Of a stretch of 64,000 nt of DNA, positions 1 to 12,289 are shown in pieces. Numbering within the stretch: position 1 is the first letter of the stretch; each line of letters starts with the position of its first letter. The notes under the pieces were generated by a model that saw only the letters and a program-made list of their open reading frames with translations, was not told where the DNA came from and ran no database searches. Source of the stretch: Hofstenia miamia (Eukaryota; Xenacoelomorpha; Acoela; Hofsteniidae); the NCBI GenBank assembly GCA_900660155.1, contig CABFPE010000176.1, forward strand, positions 676,061-740,060, given 5' to 3'. Made by a program: the position numbers and the translations under genes.

Positions 1-53
1 GAGATGAAGTGCGTGGGAATTCTTTTGCGTATATATATATATATAGTTATAAT

Positions 54-123
54 ATGTCGCTATGTACCTACAAAATTCAGAAAAAGTGTGCATAGCGACA
101 TATCATGGTGTACATAGCGACAT
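54..123. repeat. Three copies of an 11-bp box, one inverted
   Basis: The 11-mer ATGTCGCTATG at 54-64 recurs as its exact reverse complement CATAGCGACAT at 91-101 and 113-123. Such CpG-bearing words are rare in this AT-rich stretch, so chance is unlikely. The boxes lie about 280 bp upstream of the zinc-finger/tyrosine-recombinase gene and could be its binding or recombination sites, or part of another repeat cut off by the window edge. The role is inference. Confidence 0.55.
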
Positions 124-401
124 ATGAAAAAAAAATAAAAGAATTTAGCAAAAAAATCATGAAATGACACTAAGTACTTGTTGATGAGTGCAGCTTGTAC
201 AATTTCATAGAAAAACTCAAAGGTGCCAAGTTCAGGCTGTTTCCAAAAGCATGGGTAAGTAAAAAAATAAGTCTTAAAATAAATTAATTCTCAAAAATGG
301 AATATATTGTAATAATTTTTGAAAATAATTACGATTCTTTCATGGAATGCATAATTGTCTAACAAACAACTGTGAGAAAAGAGTTAAACGAAAAAGGATG
401 A

Positions 402-849
402 TGCAAATTGAAAATCCAGTTAGCTTAATTTGTAAAAAGTCTTATAGCAGAATTCGACAGCATGTTGCAATTACTCATTCTTTTAAAAATCTTCTTTGAC
501 TACTATCGATCAATTAAAAACCTGACAATTTACCAATGTAATATCTGTTGTAGGAGATTTGCTAATAAAAGGCGTCATGATCGTAGTCATAAAATTTTAA
601 AATTGACTAAAGATGAAGCAAAAAATCCTGAATATTTTCCATTTAGTTTTTTAAAAAATTTCCATAGTGAGGCGGCAACTGAAATTGTTAAAAAGATATA
701 TGGATCACAAAAAGGATTTAATGCCAGTATCAGGGTTATCTCAGCGTTCGGTGGAATCAAAATGTTGTAAGCAATCTAGTAGACATTTGGAAGCAATTTT
801 TGATAAATGCAATAACATGGAAGATGTTAGGAAGATGTTAAGAAACTGA
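402..849 (+). pseudogene. N-terminal zinc-finger part of a tyrosine-recombinase transposon gene, frameshifted
   Basis: From the ATG at 402 a short frame carries a partial C2H2 finger (ICKKSYSRIRQHVAITH, one visible Cys) and ends soon after. A second frame (462-770) carries a fuller finger, CNICCRRFANKRRHDRSH, with the C-x2-C-x9-H-x3-H pattern. A third frame (667-849) continues with a basic helical stretch ending in RKMLRN. The pieces lie in order on the same strand as the recombinase ORF at 952, so they are most simply one gene broken by at least two frameshifts or joined by introns I cannot place. Zinc fingers ahead of a tyrosine recombinase fit Crypton-like elements. It could instead be a low-quality stretch of an intact gene. 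Confidence 0.5.
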
Positions 850-951
850 GGTTAACTATGGCTACATTAAAATAGGATCATGATTATAAAGGTTCTACTA
901 TGCTTACACTGTTATCTGAACTTAAGTTGTTTGCAAGTTATGTGAACACTT

Positions 952-1716
952 ATGAAGAATATAATAAAAGAATTGAAATGTTGCTATACTAATTTGCAAA
1001 AGCAAGAGTCTGTAGAAAGCAAAGACCAAAAGTTTAAGCGAATGCCTACATTTGACTTGCTAAAAAAGGTCATGAATGATTGTTGTTGCAAATTGGAAAA
1101 ATCTATTGATAGAATGTCATTTGTTGAGTTAAAACCATTAATTGTATTTCAAGTTCAAGCTACTTTAAATATGAGACCAGGTCCGTTGCTTAATCTAACA
1201 TTTGACAAGTACATAAAAATTAAGAATCATGGCAGTATTTCAGCTAGTCACCATAAAACAGATAAGAAATTTAAAGTCATGATAGACTTTAATGAACAAC
1301 AGAAAAAGTGGATAGATAAACTGATTATTAAATTTCAAAGTGAGTTTAGTCATGATCCAACATTTATCTTTTCGACACCGAGTGATACAGTTGACACTGG
1401 CACTCCAAAAAAAATAAATGATGGCGTTCATAAACATTTTCCATACACAAAAGAACATGATTTTAATCCAACAACAATTCGTCGAATTTGGGATACATAT
1501 ATGAGCAGTGCAAATGTTTCTGAAGAAATGAGAGATGCACATTTGCAACAAACTGGGCACTCCCAAAAAACGGCCAACCAACATTATATTGATAATTCAA
1601 ATCAGTTTAATAAATTGCAAAAATTCTACAAAGATAGATTAAGTGAAGAGTCCGCCTCCAGTCATCAAGTTGAACAAGATTTGTTAGCAAATAGTCCCTT
1701 GCAGGTCATATCTTAA
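952..1716 (+). CDS. Tyrosine recombinase domain protein (probably Crypton-like transposon)
   Basis: This 254-residue open frame has the layout of the tyrosine recombinase catalytic domain, which cuts and rejoins DNA through a covalent 3'-phosphotyrosine. Visible motifs are an Arg in MRPGPLLNL (R75), a His-Lys in the beta-hairpin region (H101-K102), TTIRRIW (R177/R178), and the C-terminal TGHSQKTANQHYID, with H202 and candidate nucleophile Y212. The order R...K...R...H...Y matches the family. The N-terminal 60 residues are charged and helical. The frame follows broken zinc-finger pieces at 402-849, and an AT-rich tail with AATAAA-like words follows the stop. Crypton-type DNA transposons use such an enzyme without a DDE transposase. 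A domesticated host copy or a DIRS-type element is possible, but I see no reverse transcriptase next to it. The catalytic domain looks open, while the gene as a whole looks damaged. Confidence 0.7.
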   Translation: MKNIIKELKCCYTNLQKQESVESKDQKFKRMPTFDLLKKVMNDCCCKLEKSIDRMSFVELKPLIVFQVQATLNMRPGPLLNLTFDKYIKIKNHGSISASHHKTDKKFKVMIDFNEQQKKWIDKLIIKFQSEFSHDPTFIFSTPSDTVDTGTPKKINDGVHKHFPYTKEHDFNPTTIRRIWDTYMSSANVSEEMRDAHLQQTGHSQKTANQHYIDNSNQFNKLQKFYKDRLSEESASSHQVEQDLLANSPLQVIS

Positions 1717-1829
1717 ACAAGTGCAACTATACATATTTGAAGTAATGAATAAATAAAATTGCACTGTTGTACATATAATAAATATATATAAACTAATGCA
1801 CTGTTACACACTTCCCGGATGAAAAAAAT

Positions 1830-2700
1830 CGTAGGCTAACCATGTGAAATAACATTCCCATATCATTCTGGAATATTTCGAATGTGTTGAGGATACCTTC
1901 TTGCTATTGAGGTTGATGTATTTTTGGGAACAGTTGAGAGACTGTTGTTTTGCATATCCGAGTTTTCTTTTATTCCAATTGGTCTTGGTGCAAGTTGACT
2001 TGCAAAGACAACGTCGCCAGTCACTTCAGCCACTTGCAGTGAGAACATTCTGGTTAAAACCTCTGTTACATGATTAGGAGTGTGTCTTTTTCACTGAGGC
2101 ATTGGTGACATGTGACTGAACTATTGTCTACAACTAAATTGAACTGTTGACCATAGATAAATTTTTTTAGCATATCCACACTGAAAATGACGGCCAATGC
2201 CACTTTATCATTATCATGCACTCGTTTTCAAAACCTTTTAGTAAGTGACTAACAAAAAATATTGGTTTTCCACCTTGCTCAAAAACCCCAGAAATTGCAA
2301 CATTACATAATGTTAAGGGTTGGCTATAGTCTGGCATTGATAATGTTGCTTCATCAAGTCATTTTTTAATTGTGCAAATCTCTCTTCATGCTCAGTTTTC
2401 CACTAAAAAAATTTGGCAGTTGAATTTTTTTTTAATTTATATAGGATAGCAGATTTAGTAGCAAAGTTAGGTATGTACTCTCTATAGAAGTTCATCATTC
2501 TTTAAATTCACTTCAGCATTGGTGCTTACAAGTTTACAATTGGTTGCATCCTATCTGTATCAGGTGCAATATGTCCATTGTCAATCATATGCTCCAAAAA
2601 ATTTAACTTTAGATACAAAAAATTCACATTTTTCCTTTCAAAGTGATAATCCTATAGACCTTACATGATTAAGAAATGCTTGAGTTTTCTCATAAACTTC
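1830..2700 (-). mobile_element. Worn fragment of a Ty3/Gypsy-like LTR retroelement (fossil)
   Basis: Minus-strand translations across this stretch recall the region between the reverse transcriptase thumb and RNase H of Ty3/Gypsy polyproteins, for example MNFYREYIPNFA, EHEERFAQLKNDL and the later piece SIARRYPQHIRNIPE. The order of similarity along the strand fits one element. No long terminal repeats are visible. It is broken many times and looks old. Confidence 0.55.
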
Positions 2701-2705
2701 TTCTT

Positions 2706-2707
2706 TA

Positions 2708-2767
<60 letters not shown>
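2706..2767. repeat. (TA)n microsatellite
   Basis: A nearly pure TA run of about 60 bp with a single C interruption. It ends directly against the terminus of a Tc1-like transposon, a family that inserts at TA. Confidence 0.95.
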
Positions 2768-2770
<3 letters not shown>

Positions 2771-3430
2771 CCCATCAAGAGTTTTAGGCCACCAGGAGAA
2801 ATAATGAAATGAAAGAAAAAACTGACTCAAATAAAAATATACACAAAAAAATAAATATAAAATTCAACATAAATCAAAGAGAATAGTTTCTCAATATCTC
2901 ATTGACCTGCCATGTGACTTGATGACTGCCTGGACTCAAGAAAGCATACTCTTGACTCAACCCACACACTAGTCTTCTGGAATCTCAGTTGTCCAGGAAT
3001 GCAAAATAACTGATTTCAGGTCATCCAAATTGTTTGACTGCTGTTTTATGGCGAGGTTTTGCAGATAGTTCCAAAGGTTTTCAATCAGGTTGAGATCTGA
3101 AGAGTTCCCAGGCCAATGCAAGAGCCTGATGCACTCTTTCTTGAACAATTTCATCACAGTCTTAGCACAATGACATTGCGCCCAGTCCTGCATAAAGATG
3201 CTACACTGATACAAGTTCATGAGTGTCACCAGCTTCTGACTGATGATGTTAGTGAAACCTGAAACATTGAGGTGGGTTATTTTCACTAGAAATGTAAGTG
3301 GTCCACACCCCAACTTACTGAAGCAGCCCCAAACTATCAGGAACTGAGAATATTTCATAGTCTGCATTGTGCTTCAATTGTTGTGGTGCTTATTAGACAG
3401 AGTGCAAGTGTATTGTTTATGAGTGGAGAA
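2768..3430 (-). mobile_element. Tc1-like DNA transposon, 5'-truncated
   Basis: On the minus strand a 132-codon frame (2969-3367) is the C-terminal half of a Tc1-type DDE transposase. It shows WGCFSKLGCGPL near the start, FMQDWAQCHCAKTVMKLF (second catalytic Asp in the MQD motif), [18 protein letters not shown] (third acidic residue in the IENLW motif) and a C-terminal helix. Family members run to about 340 residues, so the DNA-binding half is missing or eroded. The transposon end nearest the (TA)n tract reads inward as GTCCCCATCAAGAGTTTTAG, like a Tc1 terminal repeat. I could not find the other end near 3430-3690. Inactive. Confidence 0.8.
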
Positions 3431-3688
3431 CTGTCATATAGGTCTGTATTATTGATCAGAAAATACTTAGATAACCATTAGTGTTTAATCATTTTATTGC
3501 AAAAAATTTAGAATTTAGTTCAATCACTGCAAAATCTAGGATTTTTCTCAGGGTCTAATTCACTTTCTGCCATTTTAGACAATAATATATTATTCTAGGT
3601 AGCTTTGGCACTGGATTCATTTGGACTTCCAAGTAGAAACAACAAAAATATTATTATATTTCATACATTTGGATAAATTGAAGGGATG
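3431..3688. other. No gene seen
   Basis: AT-rich sequence between the Tc1 remnant and the Polinton target site. It may hold the eroded far end of the Tc1 copy. I see no open frame, RNA gene or repeat that I can support. Confidence 0.5.
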
Positions 3689-3694
3689 CACATA
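3689..3694. repeat. Left target-site duplication of the Polinton (CACATA)
   Basis: The six bases directly outside the left terminal inverted repeat are CACATA; those outside the right repeat (26526-26531) are CACATG. Polintons make 6-bp duplications, so five matches of six at both exact repeat ends supports both the boundary and the family. Confidence 0.85.
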
Positions 3695-5115
3695 AGTAGT
3701 ATAGGAAAGACAGACTTTGTTATACTATCACTGTTTAGACACTCTGACTTATATATATCAAGGGGGTGTTTGCAAATGTTAATTAGTGACTCACATACTT
3801 GACATTAGTACTGCTAATAGATTTTTGACATTTTAAGATTATTGCTAATGGATTTTTGACATTTTAAGATTATTGCTAATAGATTTTCAAGTAGGCATTT
3901 TAATTAGTAATTCATGACATTTACAGACCAATTTAGTTTACAATGATTCATATACATGTTGGGGCCAATTTAGTTTACAATGATTCATTTACATGTCATA
4001 GTGACTCAATTTTGTTTACATTCACAGCATGTTTTTGATATAGTGACAAATTTCATCACAGGTTGTTTGTTAATATACATGGCTATATCACACATTATGC
4101 ACACTTACACATGTTTGCATACATTGGGTATTACATCACATTTGTGATAATGCATTACTGGGTAATTTATACATAAAAATTCCTGATGGCTGAACTGTTT
4201 ACAGTGCACAATGTTTAATGAGGAATCATTACATGCAAAGGCTACACATTGTTTTTTCAAATACCCTGAAATTTTTCCATTGTAAAATTCCATGTGGTTA
4301 ATTAATTTGCTAATATCCAAATAAATAAATGCTTAATTTTTCAACCTACACATTAAAAGCAAACATGGTTTCATGCATAACAACACAATTTGGTTTTCTA
4401 AAAAATATACATGTGATGTTACTAATATAATTTATACAAACACATGCATTTTATATACAAAATTATTATATATTAGTTTACACTGTGATCTTTTATTTGC
4501 ATTTCCTTTTGCTTTATATGGATTTTTCATGAGATGCAAACATTTGCTGACTTACATCTTTTGTTGGCTTTGCACTTGATTTTTTTGGGTTGTATATGTT
4601 TGTAGACTGATATATCATTTCTTTACTTTTGCACATTTTTCACTTTTATTTGGTTTATGACTTTTGCATGGCTGCATACATTAGATGGGCTTTCTGACTT
4701 TCACTGCTTTATTGACTTTTGCATGCCTTTTTCAGCTTTATTTGGTTTATAGGGTTTATTTTATGTGATTGTATGTGTCACATAGTCTTACACTTTTCCA
4801 TTGTTATGTATTTCCAAATTAGTCACAATTCCATGATATGCACTGCCTTGGTTCTAAATTTATAAACTTGAAAATGCATGTAGTGAGCTACATGCTAAAT
4901 TTAAAAGCAAAACATCTACAAAGAATTTGAATTATAATAATTCAACATTTGTAATTTAGTTAGTTAAAAAAATTATTACATCTAAATAATTCAATTTAGT
5001 CAATTGAAGATTAAACAAAACTAATTAAAACAATTTGAGTTCTAATAATTCAAAATTCCTAATTTAGTTATTTAAAAAATATTACATATAATTAGTTCCA
5101 TTCAGTCAACACCAA
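3695..5115. repeat. Left terminal inverted repeat of the Polinton
   Basis: The sequence from 3695 to about 5115 reappears in reverse complement at the right end, split into 25238-26525 and 21535-21697 by an inserted element. Landmarks shared by both sides are GGGGCCAATTTAGTTTACAA near 3960, the word ATTGCTAATNGATTTTTGACA repeated about three times around 3815-3885, and a run rich in AACTAAATTA near 4950-5060. Similarity fades beyond about 5115. No open frame of note lies inside. Confidence 0.9.
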
Positions 5116-5438
5116 CCAAGTTAGCCAATGTGATGTGAAAGAAAAACAGAACTTCTTTTACATTTTTTATTTGGTAATGTTTTTCATTTGTAATTTATTT
5201 ATTTACACATTATACCAATCATAGATGTTGCATTTTCTTTAACAAATGCTGGAAAATTTTTTATTGATGTTAAACATATACAAGAAATCAATTTTTACTT
5301 AATTATATTATTTAAATGTAAAAATAACTTACCCCACACTGGAGAAATTCAACCATCCTTGACTCAGTCTCTTTAAAAACTGAATATTGCATTACATCTT
5401 TCAACTTGGAAAAAATAATATGGTTAGATTTATTTAAT

Positions 5439-7300
5439 TTAAAACACAAATGTATAGTTATAACTTTTAGAGTTTACACAAACACTACATACATCAAATG
5501 AAATAATTTTTGATTTCCTCATTTCATGTGAATATCCAACATGAAATACAGTCTTCCAGTCCCAGATAAATTCTATTATTTGACCCTGCTCACTACAAAA
5601 CTTTATGTTTATTTTATCAATGTATGATGTTGACACTGGTTTATACATTTGATTTTGATTTTTGTGATGTATTATTGGAATGGTACTTGGTTTGGCAAAT
5701 TGTGTTAAAGCCAATGGGGATTTATCCAGTACAGGTAATTAAGTGCTACCAACAAATTGAGGTTCTACAATATCAGTTTGTACCATTAAAACATGATTTT
5801 CACTGTACATATCATGTTCATAGCTGGCATCAGCTGTTGCTGTATTTGGATAAATTGGATATCCATTGTCAATTCCAAATTCTCTTTTAACAAAACTATA
5901 GCTATTGTGGCAAATTGCATGTATTCTAAACAGTTTTGATCATTTCAAAAGCAAGTGTAACCTCAAATTATCAATTCCAATCAATCCTCTGTGGGGGTTC
6001 ATTTGCAAAACTTTTCAACACCAACATTGTGTATACTGTGTTTCTGTAATAGATAGTTTGTAACATGTGCAAACTTTAAATGTGCATCTTTGGTGAATAC
6101 AACCTTCCACCACTCAAATTTCATCAAGTTTCAACATCTTTCTACAATACAATGATTTACAAAACACATATCTTATCCTGTTATAACTTTTTGCTGTTTA
6201 TCAATATAGACTTTGAAATTGGTTTCCCCCAAAATGATAACTTCCATCAATTCAGTTAGGTTGTTTTTAAAATCCAGTGTTAAACATATATTTGCACCAC
6301 TCAATTCAGGATACAAAACCTCATTGTTGGCCTTTGCAATGCTAGTCAGATCAAAAACCATAATCATGCACTTGTTATACAGTGTGTAAGGTATTCCACT
6401 GCCATCATTAATGATCCCCAGAGCATTTATTTATTGATAATATGCCTATGCATAGTTGTCATCTCCAACTAACATGGGGGTGTATGCAATATTTGATCCT
6501 CCATGGGTTATAGTAACTTGACAGAGTCCTCTAAATTTATATGAAAACAGGTTTGTAAACATTGTACCTGATGATTTGGAACAATTGCCAAGGTGATTCT
6601 TCTAATGGGTTCATTAGAAAAAAGATTTTCTCTAGTAAGCATGTTCTGACCCACTGGAATTATAAATGTGCATGTAAGAATTCTTGTAATGTGGTATGTA
6701 GCAGGAGTTGTCAATAGCATTTTTTCAATTGCCAAATGCACACTTTCTGTAACTCTGAGCTTTCTTAGAGTTAGGAAAGCACCTGTAATTTGTGTTTTGT
6801 AATCTGCATTATCATCTGCAAATAAGGAAAAATCATCTTGTAATCTTAAAAGCTTTAGCTGAATATTAGTAATTTTTCACATTGTAAAAAATCAATCACA
6901 AGTGGACCATAGAAGCTTGCCACCTGGCTTTCCCTGGTTAGCACTCTACATTTATACTGAACATCTTTTCATCACCATCTTCTATCAGTTTATCAGGGTG
7001 TTTCTCATAATAATACCCACTTGACATTAGTATTGAAGTCTTGTTGGCTGCATTTTTTGATAGTTCATTGGTGATCATAAACATATGTGGCCATACTGCA
7101 TCATCTGTGTGTAGTAAAACACTATTTGCATATAAACTATGATCACTAAACAATGAATGTAATGCATTATTTGTTAAACAAACTTGATCTTGTTTTGTAT
7201 CATCTGTGTCATCCCAAACTAGGTTCCCACCAGTAGCATAGACAGAATAAAAAATAACAAGGGGCAGAATCATTTCCTGAAGGGCAATAAACTGAATCAA
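5439..7300 (-). pseudogene. Polinton major capsid protein region (fossil)
   Basis: Minus-strand reading frames across this stretch resemble the double jelly-roll major capsid protein of Polintons, often annotated in animals as F54H12.2-like. Recognisable family words include NNALHSLFSDHSLYANSVL and TNELSKNAANKTSIL near the N-terminal side and LTCTFIIPVGQNMLTRENLF further along, in the order expected for the family. The protein would build the shell of a virus-like particle. The region is broken many times. It lies just inside the left terminal repeat and on the same strand as the integrase and ATPase. Confidence 0.7.
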
Positions 7301-9241
7301 TTAAAATTTTGAAAAAGAGTGCAGCTCATTATTCAGTTTTGTAAATATTTAGTATATATTATGTATGTGAAACTTGATTTTTTATTTTAAGCAAAAATTT
7401 GCTCTTAATTTAATAGTTGCATAATATTTTAGATAATTATGTGTCTCAGCTTTAAAAGAATCAATGAAAATTTTTAATATATTTTTAAACAAGCTATATA
7501 ACAAGTTGTCCTTGATTAATTTCTTAACACTTTATGGTAGTAATAGGAATACTAGTTATTACTATCAAACTGTCAACTGACATATGATCTGTATCTATTT
7601 TATATACTTAGTTATCTCAGCTGAAGTTGCAATGAGAAATATGTTTTAAGATGACCATAATAAATAACTACATGTCTCACCTAACCATATGCAGCCATTA
7701 TTAAGGCTGACTAAGAAACTATGTTTCTTATTGGCCATAAGCATTAGTAAACTAATGCCCATATTCCACTGCTTTTGTCTAGCATTGATGAGCCCCCTCT
7801 GCAATAGCAGAAACATAAACACCTTCAACCAGGGCTGCATATTGTGCACATGAGACAGTATGAGCTTGTCTGGTTTACTGCTACTAACTGTTTCACTGCT
7901 AAAATAGTTTAAAATTATGCCTGTTCCCATGTTTCTTCTATAAATGTAACAGCATGAACTGTTTGATGCAAAATAATGAATACTAATGATGTTGATTTTG
8001 CAGGTAAATAAATGTTAGTAATGTTTAAACATTTAGTAATCAGTGGTTAATTGTAATTCATAATCATTCACTTGTTATAATTCCTTCATGTTTAAATGCT
8101 CAAATGTAGAAATAAATTCAAACCCAATTCAGTTTAAATTTAACATGTAGTGGAATTCTTGTTAATTGAATATTAAATTTGATGTGAACGTTTTTTAAAT
8201 AGGGCCATTGACCATTTATTTATCTTTTAATTAAGCAATATTAATAGTAATAGGTTCGTTCTGCTCAGAAAAGAGAGGGCTAGGCTTTGCATACAATTTC
8301 CACTGATAAACCAAGATGTATACTTTGCAAATCAATGTACTCATTTTGTTCTGACCTGAAATTAAATTCAATAGGTGGTCCATTAAAACCAGAAGTTGGG
8401 AAATATTGTAGCATAATCCAACAATTAAAGCTGCAAAACAAAAGAGATTAGTCAGAGAAGATTAATATCAAATTCAATGATGATTAAAAATAGTATTNTT
8501 CTTATTGGCCATAAGCATTAGTAAACTAATGCCCATATTCCACTGCTTTTGTCTAGCATTGATGAGCCCCCTCTGCAATAGCAGAAACATAAACACCTTC
8601 AACCAGGGCTGCATATTGTGCACATGAGACAGTATGAGCTTGTCTGGTTTACTGCTACTAACTGTTTCACTGCTAAAATAGTTTAAAATTATGCCTGTTC
8701 CCATGTTTCTTCTATAAATGTAACAGCATGAACTGTTTGATGCAAAATAATGAATACTAATGATGTTGATTTTGCAGGTAAATAAATGTTAGTAATGTTT
8801 AAACATTTAGTAATCAGTGGTTAATTGTAATTCATAATCATTCACTTGTTATAATTCCTTCATGTTTAAATGCCTCAAATGTAGAAATAAATTCAAACCC
8901 AATTCAGTTTAAATTTAACATGTAGTGGAATTCTTGTTAATTGAATATTAAATTTGATGTGAAAGTTTTTTAAATAGGGCCATTGACCATTTATTTATCT
9001 TTTAATTAAGCAATATTAATAGTAATAGGTTCATTCTGCTCCAAAAAGAGAGGGGCTAGGCTTTGCATACAATTTCCACTGATAAACCAAGATGTATACT
9101 TTGCAAATCAATGTACTCATTTTGTTCTGACCTGAAATTAAATTCAATAGGTGGTCCATTAAAACCAGAAGTTGGGAAATATTGTAGCATAATCCAACAA
9201 TTAAAGCTGCAAAACAAAAGAGATTAGTCAGAGAAGATTAA
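7301..9241. other. Polinton interior with no recognisable gene; contains an apparent assembly duplication
   Basis: Between the capsid region and the LTR element I recognise no product. A minus-strand frame at 7646-7930 of 94 codons has no family I know; it recurs partly at 8474-8704 only because the sequence is duplicated around the N at 8498. Confidence 0.5.
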
Positions 9242-9273
9242 TATCAAATTCAATGATGATTAAAAATAGTATT
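7725..9273. repeat. Tandem duplication of about 774 bp joined at an N
   Basis: 7725-8497 and 8499-9273 are nearly identical, separated only by the N at 8498. The repeated unit starts mid-Polinton and ends 32 bp inside the 5' LTR, so it does not follow any element boundary. A few differences (for example near 8188/8963 and 8234/9009) show the copies are not an exact computer copy. Two unmerged haplotype contigs are the simplest explanation. Confidence 0.85.
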
Positions 9274-10344
9274 AATTGTAAACTAAAATCAATTTATGTT
9301 TAGCATTGTTAATTTTGTACAATGCAACTAAGAAACAACATTTATCAAATAGTATTTGTCAAAACAATTTCACAAAACAAAGGGGGCAATAATGCTTCCA
9401 TTATTTTTCAGTTATTTTGGCAGAAGATTTGAAATTCAAATTTGACAGGTACTTTTGGATTAGAAACTATAAATAGTGTGAAATCATTGGAAGAACTGTT
9501 GAAGTAAATTCTTTGAAAATGATATCTTTAGATTTAATTTGGTTTGTTTATTATTAAATGATGTCAAGCTAAATGGTCAATACATTAGTAGTGGTGAGGG
9601 CCCACATCAGGAGTGATTTGAGGTTCCTTGATCCAAGCCATGAAATTGCATTTAGGTTAGGGATATGATTAGGAGTTTTTCTCTGTTTAGCTGACTATCA
9701 ATTCATTCATTAACATGTATGCAATAATAAAACTATCAAAGAAATGGTTGGATAACCAACCATAGGTTATTATATTTTATATTAACTAGACTACATAGGT
9801 GACCTATAAATAGAACAATAATGAGACCAAGCATGTAGTATTAATTAAGTGTAGGTTAGGAAGCTACAAGTAATTATCTATTTAATTATTTAAAGCCAGT
9901 AATTTTTGGTAATGGCTAAATAAATATTTATTAAGCAGATAGTGACACTGCCTGGTTGCAAGTACGAATTACACATTACAAATCAAGTTTAATTCAGTTA
10001 CATCTAGCCTTGAGGGTTGCACTGAGTTAGGATAGGAAACACATAATCTACTTTGTTGAGCTGAGATTTAGAAACAATCCATTGATAACAAAGGTGACTA
10101 CTTGTTGGAAGATTCAGAGATCAGAGTTGGCCAGAAGCCTCATGAAAAGATCAAGTCAAAGGAAACTGCAGCATTCAGTCCACACCTAAATAGTGTTTGA
10201 TTATGATACAGTTAATTAAAGTTAACTAGAAGTATTAACAAATCAAAGCAGTTGGTAAAAGTACATCCCTACCTGCACTTAACATAGAATTACATTCAAA
10301 AGGAAATGATCAATGTGAGTTAGAGCTTGGTAGTAGATATTACA
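9242..10344 (+). repeat. 5' LTR
   Basis: About 1.1 kb matching 16211-17322 with scattered, mostly transition differences. It ends in TACA at 10344, followed by TGGCCACTG. The left edge is set by alignment to the TGTTGAATTC start of the 3' copy; a shared run GAGAAGATTAA just outside makes the edge uncertain by about a dozen bases. Confidence 0.85.
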
Positions 10345-10569
10345 TGGCCACTGTGACAGGTTAAAGAATGGATATGAATCAACAACAAATTGTTATCCTG
10401 ACTAACTACTTGAACTCAGATGAGTAAGAAATGCAACTATGAGATTACAGAATACAAACAATGGAGTTAACAACCAGCATGCAGTCAGCAACCACCATCT
10501 AGGAGAACCCTAACATGAAGTAGTTTTGTAAATAAAGAATCACACTGACATGCAAGCCACTACTAATCA

Positions 10570-12240
10570 TAATTGGAAATGACAAACACAAGAGGAAGAA
10601 GAGGAAGCACCAAGAAAGGCACAAGCAGAACTACCCCTACCTCAAGAAGATCACATTCAGAAACAGACACATGCCCCACAAAACTAAAGACCCTACCAAT
10701 GTCCCCAGAGGCAAGTTTGACAGAAATTCTGAATATTCTTAGACAGAATAATGAGACAAAGTCAATATTAAGAAGTGAGATACAATTACTAATGGTAAAA
10801 TCATGGAACTAGAGCAACATGGAGAGAAAGCACTAAGCAGACTCAAAATGGAAATGGATAGTCAGTTGGAAGATCAGAACAAAGATTTCCAAAACAATAT
10901 CAAGACACTGACAAATCAACTAGCAGAATCCAACAAATGTTTTTGAGAACTGAATGAAAACTGGCAGAATACAGTCCAACAATTAGAGGAGCAAAACAGA
11001 AAATTAATTCAAGATAATGATATACAAGCCCAAGAGCTAGAACAACTCAAAGATGAACTTAGACTATCAGAAATGGGTAGAGAAAAAGATTGTGAAGCAC
11101 AAGAACAAGAGTTAGGAGAACTTAGATATAAACTAAGAATAATGCAGCTGGAAGCAGGTGAAAGCTGAAAAGAAACAAGTACACATGAAGTGACATTCAA
11201 ACTAATAAAGGAAAAGGACTTATGATCATCACCAGAAAACTTTAAGAAACAGTTAAAAGACTTTGACAACAAAGACAAAGAATATGAAAAAAGGAAAATT
11301 ATCAACAAAATCATGAAAGCAGTAACAGACCAGTTCACAATAAATGAAAATACAAATGCACAGAAGAAACCAATCTTTGAGAGATCTATCCTACCTGAGA
11401 ATATTAACAATACTGTGCAAGACAACACTACCAAAATTTAATGGAAAAGTTGACATCTGTAGTCTGACATTTGCTGAATGGCTTCAGATGTTTGAAACTG
11501 CAATGGCCAAGAGAAGGGTGAGTCAGCAGGCAGCAGCTGCAAAGGTTCCCATTATACCTCACATGAACAGTATCTCAACATTACTTACTATTGGACACTA
11601 ATACAAAATGGAACTACAAATTGCTGATTAGAGACTTCACAGAGTATTACAAGAACAAAAGTTTCAAAAACCAGTACCAAATCATATTGAACTTGACCAA
11701 GATGAGGAAAACAGATGACATAAGGAACTATATCCAACATGTGGAATGGCTGGTGACACTTAACTCCAGAGGAAACAAATATTTGAAACATGACCTCTTC
11801 TCACATATTTGCAAGGGGATGCTGGAGAACATCAGAACACAGTTTAAAATAAAGTGTGATGTCAACAATAAACTGGAAAAGATGAAAAGAAAAGCAGTGG
11901 ATATATAAGCAACAATCAAAAACAATGACCACATCTATTGGAAAGCAGTATGGCACAAAGGAAAACCAACAGAATGGCGAAATAATTATAAGTCATAAAC
12001 AATGAACCCCAAATCCTATAATGAAGATAAAACAGACAAATTTATCTGAATTAAAGGAAAACAGGGAAAGACAAAGAAAGTAAGATAGAGGGACATAAAG
12101 TGCTACAGCTGCAGAAAGAAGGCACACTGGAAAGATGAGTACAAAAAACAAATTAATATGATCAGAGAAGAAGAGGCATACTATAAAGACAAAGACATGA
12201 TTGAATCCAAACCAGAACTGGCTAAGGAGACACAAACTGA
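10570..12240 (+). pseudogene. gag-like region of the LTR element (fossil)
   Basis: Plus-strand frames rich in Glu, Lys, Gln and Asn, with coiled-coil character around 10800-11330, are followed by a capsid-like helical stretch (11591-11908) and a zinc-knuckle-like word near 12099-12145. This is the order of a retroelement gag that packages RNA. Broken in several places. Confidence 0.6.
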
Positions 12241-12289
12241 GGATGAATCAGAAAACTAGCTTGAGCACTAACTCCAAAAAACTGAGCAC

